In this document: piece after piece, positions 52,807 to 60,843 of the stretch | Layout of the letters: each line of letters starts with the position of its first letter | Numbering within the stretch: the stretch's first letter is position 1 | DNA from: Bacillota bacterium | GTDB lineage: Bacteria > Bacillota > Clostridia > Oscillospirales > Acutalibacteraceae | NCBI GenBank assembly: GCA_023416955.1 | Contig: JAEZGM010000046.1 | Span: 1 to 64,000 of the forward strand | Direction: 5' to 3' | Length of the DNA stretch: 64,000 bases | Made by a program: the position numbers and the translations under genes | Notes under the pieces: model-generated | Database searches by the model: none | Seen by the model: the letters and a program-made list of their open reading frames with translations, nothing else | What the model was told of the DNA's origin: nothing

Positions 52807-52843
52807 CCCGCCCAACAAAAAAAACACGAGTTTGGCGGGCTTT
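52807..52843 (+). terminator. Terminator of the ABC/M1 operon
   Basis: CCCGCCCAAC (52807-52816) pairs with GTTTGGCGGG (52830-52839) with one mismatch, A-rich loop, CTTTCC after. The remaining sequence to 53167 shows no gene. Confidence 0.55.
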
Positions 52844-53167
52844 CCTATGCGCGTTCAGAAGGCTTTGAGCCTCAGGCGACCGCTGCTCGTCAGCGGCCGG
52901 GCGTGATGAAGCGGACATCTGTGCTTATCCTGCCGCAGCTATTAATCTGTGTTTAAAAAGCACGGATCTCTCCGGGGGTAAGTACGGCTTTCAGGCAGAA
53001 CAATTAGTACGTCAAAACAGGATGTATCAGTTCACAAACGTTCATTCGGATGTATTCCGGCTGGGCGTTTTTTTGTTGTCCGGAAGCGGCGGATCTGTCG
53101 GCTGCCGGTCTCCGCCTCTGTCCTCTATTTTCTTGATTCTAAAATCTTGAAATGGAGGACAGGCCCT
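52844..53167. other. Gene-free stretch, probable left part of the mobile element
   Basis: No credible gene. GC-rich with several short inverted motifs. The left end of the Tn4451-like element may lie here, but no terminal sequence could be fixed by eye. Confidence 0.3.
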
Positions 53168-53617
53168 ATGGCTCAATATAGAACGTGGATTGACTACCGG
53201 AAAAAGTACCCTGGCTTAAGCGATGAAATCGTCAAGGTACTCCAAAAGAGCGACCGTAAAATGGAATATCAGCAATATGACCTGAAGGTGGACCGATACA
53301 AGGCCGACAAGGCGACGGGAACAGTGATCCACATCCCCAACCGGGAGATTTCCTACGACATGCTTATGGAAGAAAGCAGACAATTCCAGATGGAGTCCGA
53401 AAGCGTTGAGAATCAGGCGGTAACCGCCGTGATGGTCGAACGGATGATGGCTTGTATTCGAATGCTTCCCTTGGAAGAACGAAATTTGATTCGTGAGCTG
53501 TTTTTCCGTAACAAAAGCGAGCGTCAGTTGTCGGCGGAAACCGGCATTCCACAGATGACGATTCACTATCGGAAACGCAAAATCCTGAAGAAATTACGTA
53601 AGCTCTTGGAAAAGTAA
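53168..53617 (+). CDS. Sigma-70-like regulator of a mobile element
   Basis: 149 residues. The C-terminal half looks like sigma region 4: MLPLEERNLIRELFFRNKSERQLSAETGIPQMTIHYRKRKILKKLRK, a helix-turn-helix that contacts -35 sequences. The N-terminal half is charged and helical. Such small sigma-like proteins are common in Firmicutes integrative and mobilisable elements. ATG 53168 has GGAGG at 9 nt. A terminator follows at 53629. Confidence 0.82.
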   Translation: MAQYRTWIDYRKKYPGLSDEIVKVLQKSDRKMEYQQYDLKVDRYKADKATGTVIHIPNREISYDMLMEESRQFQMESESVENQAVTAVMVERMMACIRMLPLEERNLIRELFFRNKSERQLSAETGIPQMTIHYRKRKILKKLRKLLEK

Positions 53618-53628
53618 CAACGCGGAGA

Positions 53629-53668
53629 GACAGCCGGGGCATGGCAATTGTCTCGGCTGTCCCTTTTT
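53629..53668 (+). terminator. Terminator after the sigma-like gene
   Basis: GACAGCCG (53629-53636) and CGGCTGTC (53654-53661) with a 17-nt loop and a T5 run after CC. It lies 12 bp past the stop. Confidence 0.75.
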
Positions 53669-53805
53669 GCACCAACTTGGTGCAAGCTTTTATCAGGCAA
53701 AAGAAAAACAATAAGGAAATGCACCAACATGGCTCACTTTAAAACTTAAAGTATACCATGATGGCATAACTTTTTTCAAGATCAGCCAAGTGATACCATG
53801 ATGGC
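53668..53805. repeat. Cluster of operator-like repeats
   Basis: The perfect palindrome TGCACCAACTTGGTGCA (53668-53684) has a half site TGCACCAACATGG near 53720. ATACCATGATGGC occurs at 53753-53765 and again at 53793-53805; its core CCAT-G-ATGG is itself palindromic. The 40-bp spacing puts the two copies nearly on the same DNA face. Probably binding sites for an element regulator or replication/transfer protein. Confidence 0.55.
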
Positions 53806-54004
53806 TAACATTTTTATCGGTCGCTGTCCTTTCCCAACTATAAAACAAAACCTATTATCTTGGCTATATCAAACAATTTTAGGATTCTCAAGCTGTGCAT
53901 ATCTCTGAAATTTTTAAATTCCTGCAAAAAAATCCGTTCAACACGTCATTTGAACGGGAAAAGAAGTAGAGGGCTTTCTTTACAGAGTCAGGAGGTGTGT
54001 TCCA

Positions 54005-54328
54005 ATGAGGCACGGAAATTTCTTTATTGTGGACAACAATGTGTTCCGGTACAAGCTGTCACCCATCGCTTTTTATGTCTATTGCTACCTGCTCCGATGT
54101 AACAGCCGGGAACGGGGATGCTATCCCAGCAAGCGCACCATTGCGGAAGCCTGCGGCATTGCGGTCAGTTCGGTAAGCAAAGCGCTGACGTTGCTGAAAG
54201 CTTGCGGCCTTATCAGTGTGCGGCACAATTTTGCGGGTGGCAGGCAGACCAACAATACTTATGTATTCCAGGTAGCCAGTTGCCCGGCGGACAGCCCCTC
54301 TGGTCACGGTGGACCATCCCCTATCTGA
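54005..54328 (+). CDS. Winged-helix HTH protein of the mobile element
   Basis: 107 residues. FFIVDNNVFRYKLSPIAFYVYCYLLRC then YPSKRTIAEACGIAVSSVSKALTLLKACGLISVRH is a helix-turn-helix of the kind found in replication-initiator-like and GntR-like proteins of integrative elements. Probably controls copy or transfer functions; full initiator domains are lacking. The RBS is AGGAGGTG at 7-8 nt. The C-terminus is short and rich in Pro, Ser and Gly. Confidence 0.78.
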   Translation: MRHGNFFIVDNNVFRYKLSPIAFYVYCYLLRCNSRERGCYPSKRTIAEACGIAVSSVSKALTLLKACGLISVRHNFAGGRQTNNTYVFQVASCPADSPSGHGGPSPI

Positions 54329-54868
54329 CAGGCGGATAGGAAACAACAAGAAGAATGGTAACTGCCTAATATAACAAGATTTAACGTCAGAAAGAAAAGA
54401 AAGACAGTCCCCCCTGTTGCCGCCTGTGTCACGTTATTCGTACAAGGGTGGCATTATTTCTCGTCGGGAGAGAAAACGCCCCGCGTTGGGGCGGAGGAAA
54501 GCCCAATATTCTCTCAGGTGTCCTCTTGCATGAGAAAACGGGCACTTTTATTTTCTCTGATGATAATGAAGGTGGACCATGGGGTTGAAAATGATGCTGG
54601 TTAAAGGAGCGGGGTCGCGGGCGCCCCTCGCTCCGGCTCACATCGCCCCGCAATGCGGGTCGAAGGGCGTTTCTCAGCGGGGTCGGAAAATGCCCCTTGG
54701 GGTCGACTTCGGGGTTGCAGAATAGACGAATGCAGAAAAAAGCGCATGAAATCGGGTAATCTTGCGGGGTTGTGAGCGGGGTCGTGGACAAAATTCGTTC
54801 ATAACCAGGAAAGCTCCCGTCAATGCCTCGGTTTGCAATCATAAAGCATAAAAAGGAGATGTTTTCTT
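54329..54868. other. Gene-free 540 bp with GGGGTCG motifs
   Basis: No credible gene. Between about 54600 and 54790 the motif GCGGGGT(C/T)G or GGGGTCG recurs at least five times in a GC-rich block. A transfer origin or a decayed coding region are both possible; neither can be shown. Confidence 0.35.
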
Positions 54869-55183
54869 ATGAAACCAGCGCAAAGGCACCGTTGCGCTTA
54901 TGACAGTAAGGATGTTCAGCGTCCGGAGCCCCACTACCTGGAAACTGGTATTTATGGGGCCTATGAAACCGCGTGGCTTACCGCGGGGAAAGTGAACGGT
55001 AATTTCATTCCCCTGTTTGAGGATACTCAGCTCACGGAACAGTCGGACACGCTGTCACTGGAACGCCGCATGGTAGTGGGTGGCAGAGCGTTCTCAGTCT
55101 GTTCAGTGTTTCCAAAGGATGCTGCCGCAACGCCCACTGATAAGCTGCTTTCCCTTATCGACAGGGAACAGAAAAAAGGCTGA
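54869..55183 (+). CDS. TnpW-like small protein of the mobile element
   Basis: 104 residues. The C-terminal part LERRMVVGGRAFSVCSVFPK...DKLLSLIDRE resembles the short TnpW proteins encoded just before TnpX-type recombinases. The N-terminal 50 residues (PEPHYLETGIYGAYETAWLTAGKVNGN) are not recognised. Function unknown. AAAGGAG lies at 11 nt. It precedes the recombinase by 114 bp. Confidence 0.65.
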   Translation: MKPAQRHRCAYDSKDVQRPEPHYLETGIYGAYETAWLTAGKVNGNFIPLFEDTQLTEQSDTLSLERRMVVGGRAFSVCSVFPKDAAATPTDKLLSLIDREQKKG

Positions 55184-55297
55184 ATTTCTTTCGGAATTCA
55201 GTAGACTTCCGGCAGACTCTTCGGTATGCTTGGGATTGCGGAAACTATCCGCAATCCCAATTCCGTATCGGTTTGCCAAGAAAAAAGGAGGCACTGA

Positions 55298-56938
55298 ATG
55301 GAACAGGCAAACCAGAAATATACCGTCTTATATGCCCGGCTTAGTCAGGAGGATGACCGGGAGGGCGAATCCAATAGCATTCAGAACCAGCGGATGATCC
55401 TGGAGAAATACGCCGTGGACAACGGATTTGAAAACACGCTTTTCCTTTCTGACGATGGGTACAGCGGTACCAACTTCAATCGTCCCGCATGGAAGGAACT
55501 GATGAAACTGGCGGAAAATGATGAGGTTGGCACCATTATTGTCAAAGACATGAGCAGACTCGGCAGGGATTACCTTCAGGTGGGCCAATATACCGAAATG
55601 ATCTTTCCCGGCTATGGCATCCGCTTTATTGCCATCAACAACAATGTGGACAGTCTCTATGGCGACAACGACTTCACCCCGTTTGTCAACTTATTCAATG
55701 ATTTCTACGCTAAGGACACCAGCCGAAAAATCCGGGCGGTGGTCAAGGCCAAGGCGGAGCGCGGGGAGCGTGTCGGTACCAGGGCACCCTACGGTTACCA
55801 AAAGGATGAAAACAATCCTAAGCGCCTTGTTCCCGACGCGGACACGGCTCCTATCGTGCAGCACATTTTCAGCTTGTGCGCTGGAGGAAAAGGTCCCAGT
55901 CAAATTGCCAAACAGCTCGCGGAGGAACAGGCTTACACGCCCGGTTATTACTACTACCACAAGACCGGCGTTCTTTTGACCAATGTCGATGTCACTCGGT
56001 CCTGCCAATGGTCACAGAAAACAGTAGCTGGTATTCTGGAGGATGAGGCGTACCTTGGGCATACCATAAGCCTGCAGTCCACTACGGTATCCTATAAAAA
56101 CAAGAAGAGAATCCCGCGTCCCAAGTCTGAACAGCTCCGGTTTGAAAACACGCATGAGCCGTTGGTGGATAGGGAAACATGGGAGATTGTGCAGGATATC
56201 CGCAGGCACAAGCGGCGTAGAGCGAACATGGCGGAGCAGGACATGTTCTCCGGACTGGTCTGCTGCGCCGACTGCAACGGGACGATGGTATTGCACAGGG
56301 CGCATACCATGGATTCGGTGAAGAACAACTTCATGTGCTCTACTTATAAGAAGCAGGGCAAAGAAGTTTGCAGCGCCCACTACATCCGGGAATCTCAGCT
56401 GACGACAATCGTTCTGGATGACCTTCGCAGGGTGACACATTTCGCCAGACAGCAGGAAGCGCTCTTTGTTCAGCATATTAATCAGAAAAACAGCGCTGAA
56501 GCCAAACACGAAATTGAGCGGCTACAACGAGATCTGGATGCTATGAAGCACAGGGATACCGAATTGTCTGCTTTGTTCAGACGGTTGTATGAGGACAACG
56601 TCCTTGGCAGAATCACCAACGAGCAGTTTCGGGTTCTGTCCGAGGGCTATAACGATGAGCAAAGCAGCCTGAAGGAGAAAATCCCGCAAATCGTGGAGAA
56701 AATGGAAAAGCAGCAGGCGTCTGTTACCAACGTGTCCCGTTTCGTGGAGAAAGCGAAGCGCTACACCGAGATTCCAGAGCTGACCAGCGAGCTGCTCCAC
56801 CTTTTCATCGAACGCATCGAAGTCGGAGAGCGCGGGGAGCGTTACTCCAGAACGGCGGAACAGAAAATCGTTATCCGCTACCGGGATATCGGCGTGTTGG
56901 AAGCCTTTATGGAGGAAGCAAAGAGAATAGCTGTTTAA
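55298..56938 (+). CDS. Large serine recombinase (TnpX-like)
   Basis: 546 residues. The resolvase domain starts VLYARLSQEDD, with the nucleophilic Ser in ARLS, then DDGYSGTNFNRPAW and KDMSRLGRDYLQVGQY. A recombinase domain follows (APYGYQKDENNP), then a zinc ribbon (CCADCNGTMVL...CSTYKKQGKEVCSAHYI) and a coiled coil. It integrates and excises circular DNA through short core sites. The ATG has AAGGAGG. All catalytic residues appear intact, so it may still be active despite the small element. Confidence 0.94.
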   Translation: MEQANQKYTVLYARLSQEDDREGESNSIQNQRMILEKYAVDNGFENTLFLSDDGYSGTNFNRPAWKELMKLAENDEVGTIIVKDMSRLGRDYLQVGQYTEMIFPGYGIRFIAINNNVDSLYGDNDFTPFVNLFNDFYAKDTSRKIRAVVKAKAERGERVGTRAPYGYQKDENNPKRLVPDADTAPIVQHIFSLCAGGKGPSQIAKQLAEEQAYTPGYYYYHKTGVLLTNVDVTRSCQWSQKTVAGILEDEAYLGHTISLQSTTVSYKNKKRIPRPKSEQLRFENTHEPLVDRETWEIVQDIRRHKRRRANMAEQDMFSGLVCCADCNGTMVLHRAHTMDSVKNNFMCSTYKKQGKEVCSAHYIRESQLTTIVLDDLRRVTHFARQQEALFVQHINQKNSAEAKHEIERLQRDLDAMKHRDTELSALFRRLYEDNVLGRITNEQFRVLSEGYNDEQSSLKEKIPQIVEKMEKQQASVTNVSRFVEKAKRYTEIPELTSELLHLFIERIEVGERGERYSRTAEQKIVIRYRDIGVLEAFMEEAKRIAV

Positions 56939-57137
56939 CAGGCAAAGGCAGACAGCAAAATCTGCTGCCTGCCTTCACGAATGCCCACGGTTCAGTTTGT
57001 GTCCCTATCGGCACGCGCCTTAATCGACCCCTGCTTTTCTTTTTATAGCAATCCGAGGTTCCAAGTATTGTTATTAGCTTACATTTAAGCTCATGGGATA
57101 CCCCCTGACATTACCCGAACTCTCATTGGTACTATAT
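56939..57137. other. Gene-free stretch after the recombinase
   Basis: No gene seen. The right end of the mobile element should fall here, but no terminal repeat could be fixed. A GC/AT composition break occurs near 57040. Confidence 0.3.
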
Positions 57138-57177
57138 AGGTACAGACATTCACTTGTAACTGGTGATGTTTGTACTT
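57138..57177. repeat. Hairpin repeat, copy 2
   Basis: TAGGTACAGACATTCAC pairs with GGTGATGTTTGTACTTA across TTGTAACT. The same structure with compensating base changes occurs at 29051-29091. Confidence 0.6.
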
Positions 57178-57245
57178 ATTCCTTATAATATATATTGTGC
57201 AAATACAATACACGGACGTGAGGACATACGAATCCCCGCGGGCAC

Positions 57246-57294
57246 ACCCAAAACCGTATGTATGCTGAATTTCAGTGTACATACGGTTTTGGGT
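57246..57294. terminator. Long hairpin with 17-bp perfect stem
   Basis: ACCCAAAACCGTATGTA (57246-57262) and its exact complement at 57278-57294, 15-nt loop. No T run follows. It may be a terminator of the preceding element or a stray palindrome. Confidence 0.5.
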
Positions 57295-57346
57295 AAACAA
57301 TGGATTCGAAAGAGTTAAGCCTTGTCTGCGCCGAATTAAACAGTCT

Positions 57347-57503
57347 GGGTCTTGTTTGTAAAAAGGAAAAACGTAATAAAGGCCATAAACGCAAGTTTTT
57401 ATTCCGTTTTTCTAACTGAACAGGAAATATATCCGCCTGATTGCAACGTTCCATGCTGATATTTTACTAATTTGCACATTCTTCACCATTTTACAAACAA
57501 GCT
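57347..57503. repeat. Family A miniature repeat, about 157 bp
   Basis: Starts GGGTCTTGTTTGTAAAA and ends CACCATTTTACAAACAAGCT, the inverted ends of the family. The right 70 bp match the copy at 4936-5035; the left half is unique to this copy. No coding capacity. Confidence 0.72.
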
Positions 57504-57639
57504 CCAGAAAAAATGTTTTTTCATTAGGATTGACTTTTAAAATAGTTCTGGTTATTATTTGAGAAACGATGCCTGTATTGACCGGCGGCAGAATACCGGC
57601 ATGTACAAATTACAGAATGCCCCGGAGAAAGAGGTTTTT

Positions 57640-58107
57640 ATGGCAGATATGTTAGTAAAACTGTATGACCTGAACTTTGACGATCCTGTTTTTGATCAAC
57701 TGAAAAAAGATGGCTTTGTCATTAAGCGCGCAATCGGTCCGGAAAAGGAAGCCCTTGTAAAATGGGTCGGGGAAAAATTCAGCGTACACTGGGCCAGCGA
57801 GTGCAGCTGCGCTTTTCGAACATCGCCCGCGTGCTGCTACGTTGTGGTGAAAGACAAAGAAATTGTGGGCTTTGCCTGCTATGATGTTACGGTCAAGGAT
57901 TTTTTCGGGCCGACCGGAGTGGATGAAAAATACCGGGGTAAAGGAATTGGAAAAGCTCTTTTGCTGAAAAGTCTGGAGGGACTTTGGAATTTGGGGTACG
58001 CTTACGGGGTGATTGGCGGTGTAGGCCCGGTGGATTTTTACCGTAAAAGCTGCGGCGCGGTATTGATTGAAAACAGCACACCGGGAATTTACGCAAATCT
58101 TATCTAA
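57640..58107 (+). CDS. GNAT-family N-acetyltransferase
   Basis: 155 residues. Acetyl-CoA-binding motif A is visible as GVDEKYRGKGIGKALLLKSLEGL, the Q/RxxGxG/A loop. The preceding strand is VVVKDKEIVGFACYDVT. The substrate is unknown. The frame is open 27 codons upstream, but ATG 57640 has GAGG just before it. It lies upstream of murR; a role in the same pathway is not supported. Confidence 0.87.
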   Translation: MADMLVKLYDLNFDDPVFDQLKKDGFVIKRAIGPEKEALVKWVGEKFSVHWASECSCAFRTSPACCYVVVKDKEIVGFACYDVTVKDFFGPTGVDEKYRGKGIGKALLLKSLEGLWNLGYAYGVIGGVGPVDFYRKSCGAVLIENSTPGIYANLI

Positions 58108-58240
58108 CGAATCCGAAGAAAGAAAACTCGGAATCAATTAAAACCGTGTTTTCACCGTTCCGAACGCCTGATTGGCGACGGAGCCAGTAGGTTCCGGTAA
58201 ATTTTTTTAAGTTATTATGAAATTTTATTACAAAAATTAA

Positions 58241-58280
58241 TTACATTTTAATTGTAAATTTCAATTAAGTGGCCTATAAT
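58241..58280 (+). promoter_or_regulatory. murR promoter with inverted repeat
   Basis: TTGTAA (58252-58257), 17 bp, TATAAT (58275-58280). TTACA-N7-TGTAA (58241-58257) overlaps the -35 and could be an operator for MurR. Confidence 0.6.
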
Positions 58281-58321
58281 GAGATTAATAGAATTATTCG
58301 CTCAGAATAGGAGACATTTTT

Positions 58322-59185
58322 ATGGCTGTGAACGACAATATTCTACTGAAATTGCGTGAGATGAAAGAGAATTTCACTCCGGTGGAGAGAATGATTGCAG
58401 ATTATGTGCTGGAAAATTCATTTGAAATTCCGCGGCTTTCCATCAAGCTGCTGGCTAACCGGTCCAAAACAAGCGACGCTTCCGTACTCCGTTTCTGCAA
58501 AACGCTCGGCTATGACGGGTACCGGGATTTTATTGTCAGCATATCGGCCTGCCTTGCCTCCATGGACGAGGACGAAGAAAACCAGTATACCGATATTCGC
58601 CCCGGCGACGATTTACAGACGATCATCACCAATATTCCGCACAATAACTGTAAATCAATTGAAGATACACTCATGGTCATTGACCGCGGCGAAATTGCAA
58701 AAGCTGTGGACCTGCTCCGAAAAACGAATAAAATTGATTTTTACGGCATGGGGGCTTCGGGGCTGGTTTGTATGGATGCCCAGCAGAAATTTATGCGCAT
58801 CAACAAAATGTGCCATGCCTATACAGACGGCCACAGCCAATTGACAGCGGCCACTCTGCTTTCTAAAGGCGATGTGGCCGTGCTGATTTCCAACTCCGGC
58901 TCCACACAGGAAATTGTTGAGGCGCTGGGGGTAGCAAAAGAGGCGGGTGCCGCCATCATTGCCATTACCCGTTACGGAAAAAGTGCATTGGCTGATAAAG
59001 CGGATGTGGTTTTATTCATTTCCACCCCTGAAATCAGCATACGCAGTGGGGCAATGGGTTCTCGAATCGCCATGCTCAGTGTCATCGATATTCTGTTTGC
59101 CGGCGTGGCCAGCGCGGAATACCGCAATGTAAGAAAGTATTTGTCCAAAACACATAACATTCTGGCAAGTAAGCATTCCAACTGA
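58322..59185 (+). CDS. murR: MurR/RpiR-family regulator
   Basis: 287 residues. The N-terminal HTH_6 domain (FTPVERMIADYVLENSFEIPRLSIKLLANRSKTSDASVLRFCKTLGYDGYRDF) is followed by a SIS sugar-phosphate-binding domain (KIDFYGMGASG; VAVLISNSGSTQEIV). Members next to murQ sense MurNAc-6-phosphate. It sits directly upstream of murQ and an ABC sugar importer, so it is probably their regulator. Its own promoter (58252-58280) carries a TTACA/TGTAA inverted repeat. Confidence 0.88.
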   Translation: MAVNDNILLKLREMKENFTPVERMIADYVLENSFEIPRLSIKLLANRSKTSDASVLRFCKTLGYDGYRDFIVSISACLASMDEDEENQYTDIRPGDDLQTIITNIPHNNCKSIEDTLMVIDRGEIAKAVDLLRKTNKIDFYGMGASGLVCMDAQQKFMRINKMCHAYTDGHSQLTAATLLSKGDVAVLISNSGSTQEIVEALGVAKEAGAAIIAITRYGKSALADKADVVLFISTPEISIRSGAMGSRIAMLSVIDILFAGVASAEYRNVRKYLSKTHNILASKHSN

Positions 59186-59187
59186 CT

Positions 59188-59295
59188 AGGGCTTGTTTGT
59201 AAAACGGTGATGATTGTACGAGCTCCTAAAAAATCAACGTAGAACGATGCAGTCAAGCGGATTGATTTTGGGTTCAGATTTTACAAGCAAGACCT
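59188..59295. repeat. Family A miniature repeat, 108 bp, inverted orientation
   Basis: Ends AGGGCTTGTTTGTAAAAC and TTTTACAAGCAAGACCT. The interior is the reverse complement of the copy at 4936-5035. It starts 2 bp after the murR stop. A half copy of family B (GTTTTGAATTGCCGTCTTGC...) follows at about 59310-59355. Confidence 0.75.
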
Positions 59296-59524
59296 AAGCT
59301 CAGTCCGTATTTTCACAGTTTTGAATTGCCGTCTTGCGGCTTAATCAGTGATTATCAAAAGGAAACAGAAATCTTGCTCTAAAGAGATCCGGCTTGATCT
59401 TCTGTCTGCCAGCCGTTTGTTTGCGGCAAAGACGAAAAAAGCCTGAAAATCGGCATGCTTCGGCATATTTGTGAAATATAATGTCATAAAATACTTTCAA
59501 TACTAAATTAATTTTCAAAAGCTA

Positions 59525-59650
59525 TTGATTTTTATCAGAAACTGGCTATAATAGAATTTATAGTCACTATTTCGTCGATATGCATTAAAAGTATACTATT
59601 AATTCAGCAAAGGCGCTGCTTTGGTATAGTCCAAAGAAGCGCCTTTTTTA
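59525..59650 (+). ncRNA. Candidate short leader RNA between murR and murQ
   Basis: Promoter TTGATT (59525-59530), 16 bp, TATAAT (59547-59552) is followed within 60 bp by a strong terminator: AAGGCGC/GCGCCTT and CTTTGG/CCAAAG stems (59610-59645), then T6. A transcript of about 90 nt would result. A second hairpin, GAAATCC/GGATTTC with T7, lies at 59661-59689. It may be a small RNA or an attenuated leader of murQ. Confidence 0.45.
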
Positions 59651-59743
59651 TTTCTATGTGGAAATCCGAGGGGGATTTCTGGTTTTTTTGAAATAAAAAT
59701 CCAAATAAATATTTTATTATTAAATATTATTTCAGATTTTTTA

Positions 59744-59770
59744 TTGACAACAGCAAAGAAAAAGTATAAT
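59744..59770 (+). promoter_or_regulatory. Likely murQ operon promoter
   Basis: TTGACA (59744-59749) and TATAAT (59765-59770), both perfect hexamers but only 15 bp apart. Short spacing suggests an activator- or repressor-dependent promoter. murQ starts about 100 bp downstream. Confidence 0.55.
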
Positions 59771-59868
59771 GTAATATACACAAACTGATTCGCTGCTTCA
59801 CTATTTTTGTGCACAATGTTGAAGGCGTGGTGTGTTTCTCGAACAGACGAATATTGGGGGATTTCGCT

Positions 59869-60783
59869 TTGGATAACTATTTGAAAAATCTAACGACAGA
59901 AACGGTCAATATGGCCACTCTGAACATTGACGAATGCGATACGGAAGAAATGCTGAACCTGATCAATGAACAGGATAAGCTGGTTCCGGCAGCTGTCCGC
60001 AAGGAGATACCGAACATTGCGAAAGCGGTAGATATTTTATACGTTTCCCTGAAAAGCGGCGGAAAAATGTTTTACATCGGGGCCGGTTCCTCCGGCCGCA
60101 TCGGAATCCTGGACGCTTCGGAATGCCCGCCGACATACGGAACGGATCCGAGCATGGTTCAGGGTTACATAGCGGGGGGTGACACCGCGCTGCGAACCGC
60201 CGTGGAAGGGTGTGAGGATGATCCCGACGCGGGAAGGCAACTGGTGAAGGACTGCGGGGTTACGGAACGGGACGTTGTCATAGGAATTACGGCAAGCGGA
60301 AGCGCTCCGTTTGTGCTGGGGGCGGTTCAATACGCCAACGAACTCGGTGCGCGCACGGTTGGCGTAGTCAACAACCAGAATTCCAGACTTGCCGATTTCT
60401 GCGACGTATGCATCGCCCCAATCGTCGGGCCGGAGGTGATTATCGGTTCCACCCGGATGAAATCCGGCACTGCTCAGAAACTGGTACTGAATATGCTGAC
60501 CACTTGCACAATGATTAAGCTGGGTAAGGTTTACGGAAATTTGATGGTGGATTTGAAAGCTACCAATAACAAGCTGCACGATCGGGCTAAGCGGATTGTC
60601 TGCATGGCGACCGACGCGGACGACACGCAGGCGGAAGAAATGTTGCGTCAGGCCGGTTTCAGTACAAAGCTTGCCATTATGATGATAAAAACCGGACTGG
60701 ATGCCGGGAAAGCCCAGAAAATTTTAGACCGCAACGACGGGCGGTTGCGGGCCGCAATTGAAGTGTATCAAAAGAATTGTTAA
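59869..60783 (+). CDS. murQ: N-acetylmuramic acid 6-phosphate etherase
   Basis: 304 residues. MurQ splits the lactyl ether of MurNAc-6-phosphate to give GlcNAc-6-phosphate and D-lactate, feeding recycled or scavenged peptidoglycan into amino-sugar catabolism. The SIS domain shows GAGSSGRIGILDASECPPTYG, the active-site loop with the general-base Glu in SECPPT, and GITASGSAPFVLGA. The C-terminal helix bundle ends LDRNDGRLRAAIE. I start at TTG 59869, which has GGGGG 8 nt upstream and gives the usual length; the longer frame lacks an RBS. It leads into the ABC importer genes. Confidence 0.95.
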   Translation: MDNYLKNLTTETVNMATLNIDECDTEEMLNLINEQDKLVPAAVRKEIPNIAKAVDILYVSLKSGGKMFYIGAGSSGRIGILDASECPPTYGTDPSMVQGYIAGGDTALRTAVEGCEDDPDAGRQLVKDCGVTERDVVIGITASGSAPFVLGAVQYANELGARTVGVVNNQNSRLADFCDVCIAPIVGPEVIIGSTRMKSGTAQKLVLNMLTTCTMIKLGKVYGNLMVDLKATNNKLHDRAKRIVCMATDADDTQAEEMLRQAGFSTKLAIMMIKTGLDAGKAQKILDRNDGRLRAAIEVYQKNC

Positions 60784-60843
60784 TTCACCGCAAATACCTT
60801 TACAGGTAAGTATATAAATTTTCTATCCAGAGAGGGGATCATT

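Larger units (their letters stand above)
53168..56938 (+). mobile_element. Remains of a Tn4451-like mobilisable element
   Basis: A co-directional set of sigma-like protein, HTH protein, TnpW-like protein and large serine recombinase, with regulatory repeats, resembles the recombinase end of Tn4451-type elements. No relaxase, coupling protein or resistance gene is present, so it is either a stripped remnant or very small. Ends are undetermined. Confidence 0.65.

Noticed and set aside
53168..56938. Prophage remnant
   Set aside because: There are no structural, packaging or lysis genes; the gene set matches an integrative mobilisable element.
57559..57639. Longer start for the GNAT protein
   Set aside because: The extra 27 codons have no ribosome site and no similarity to the fold; ATG 57640 has GAGG close upstream.
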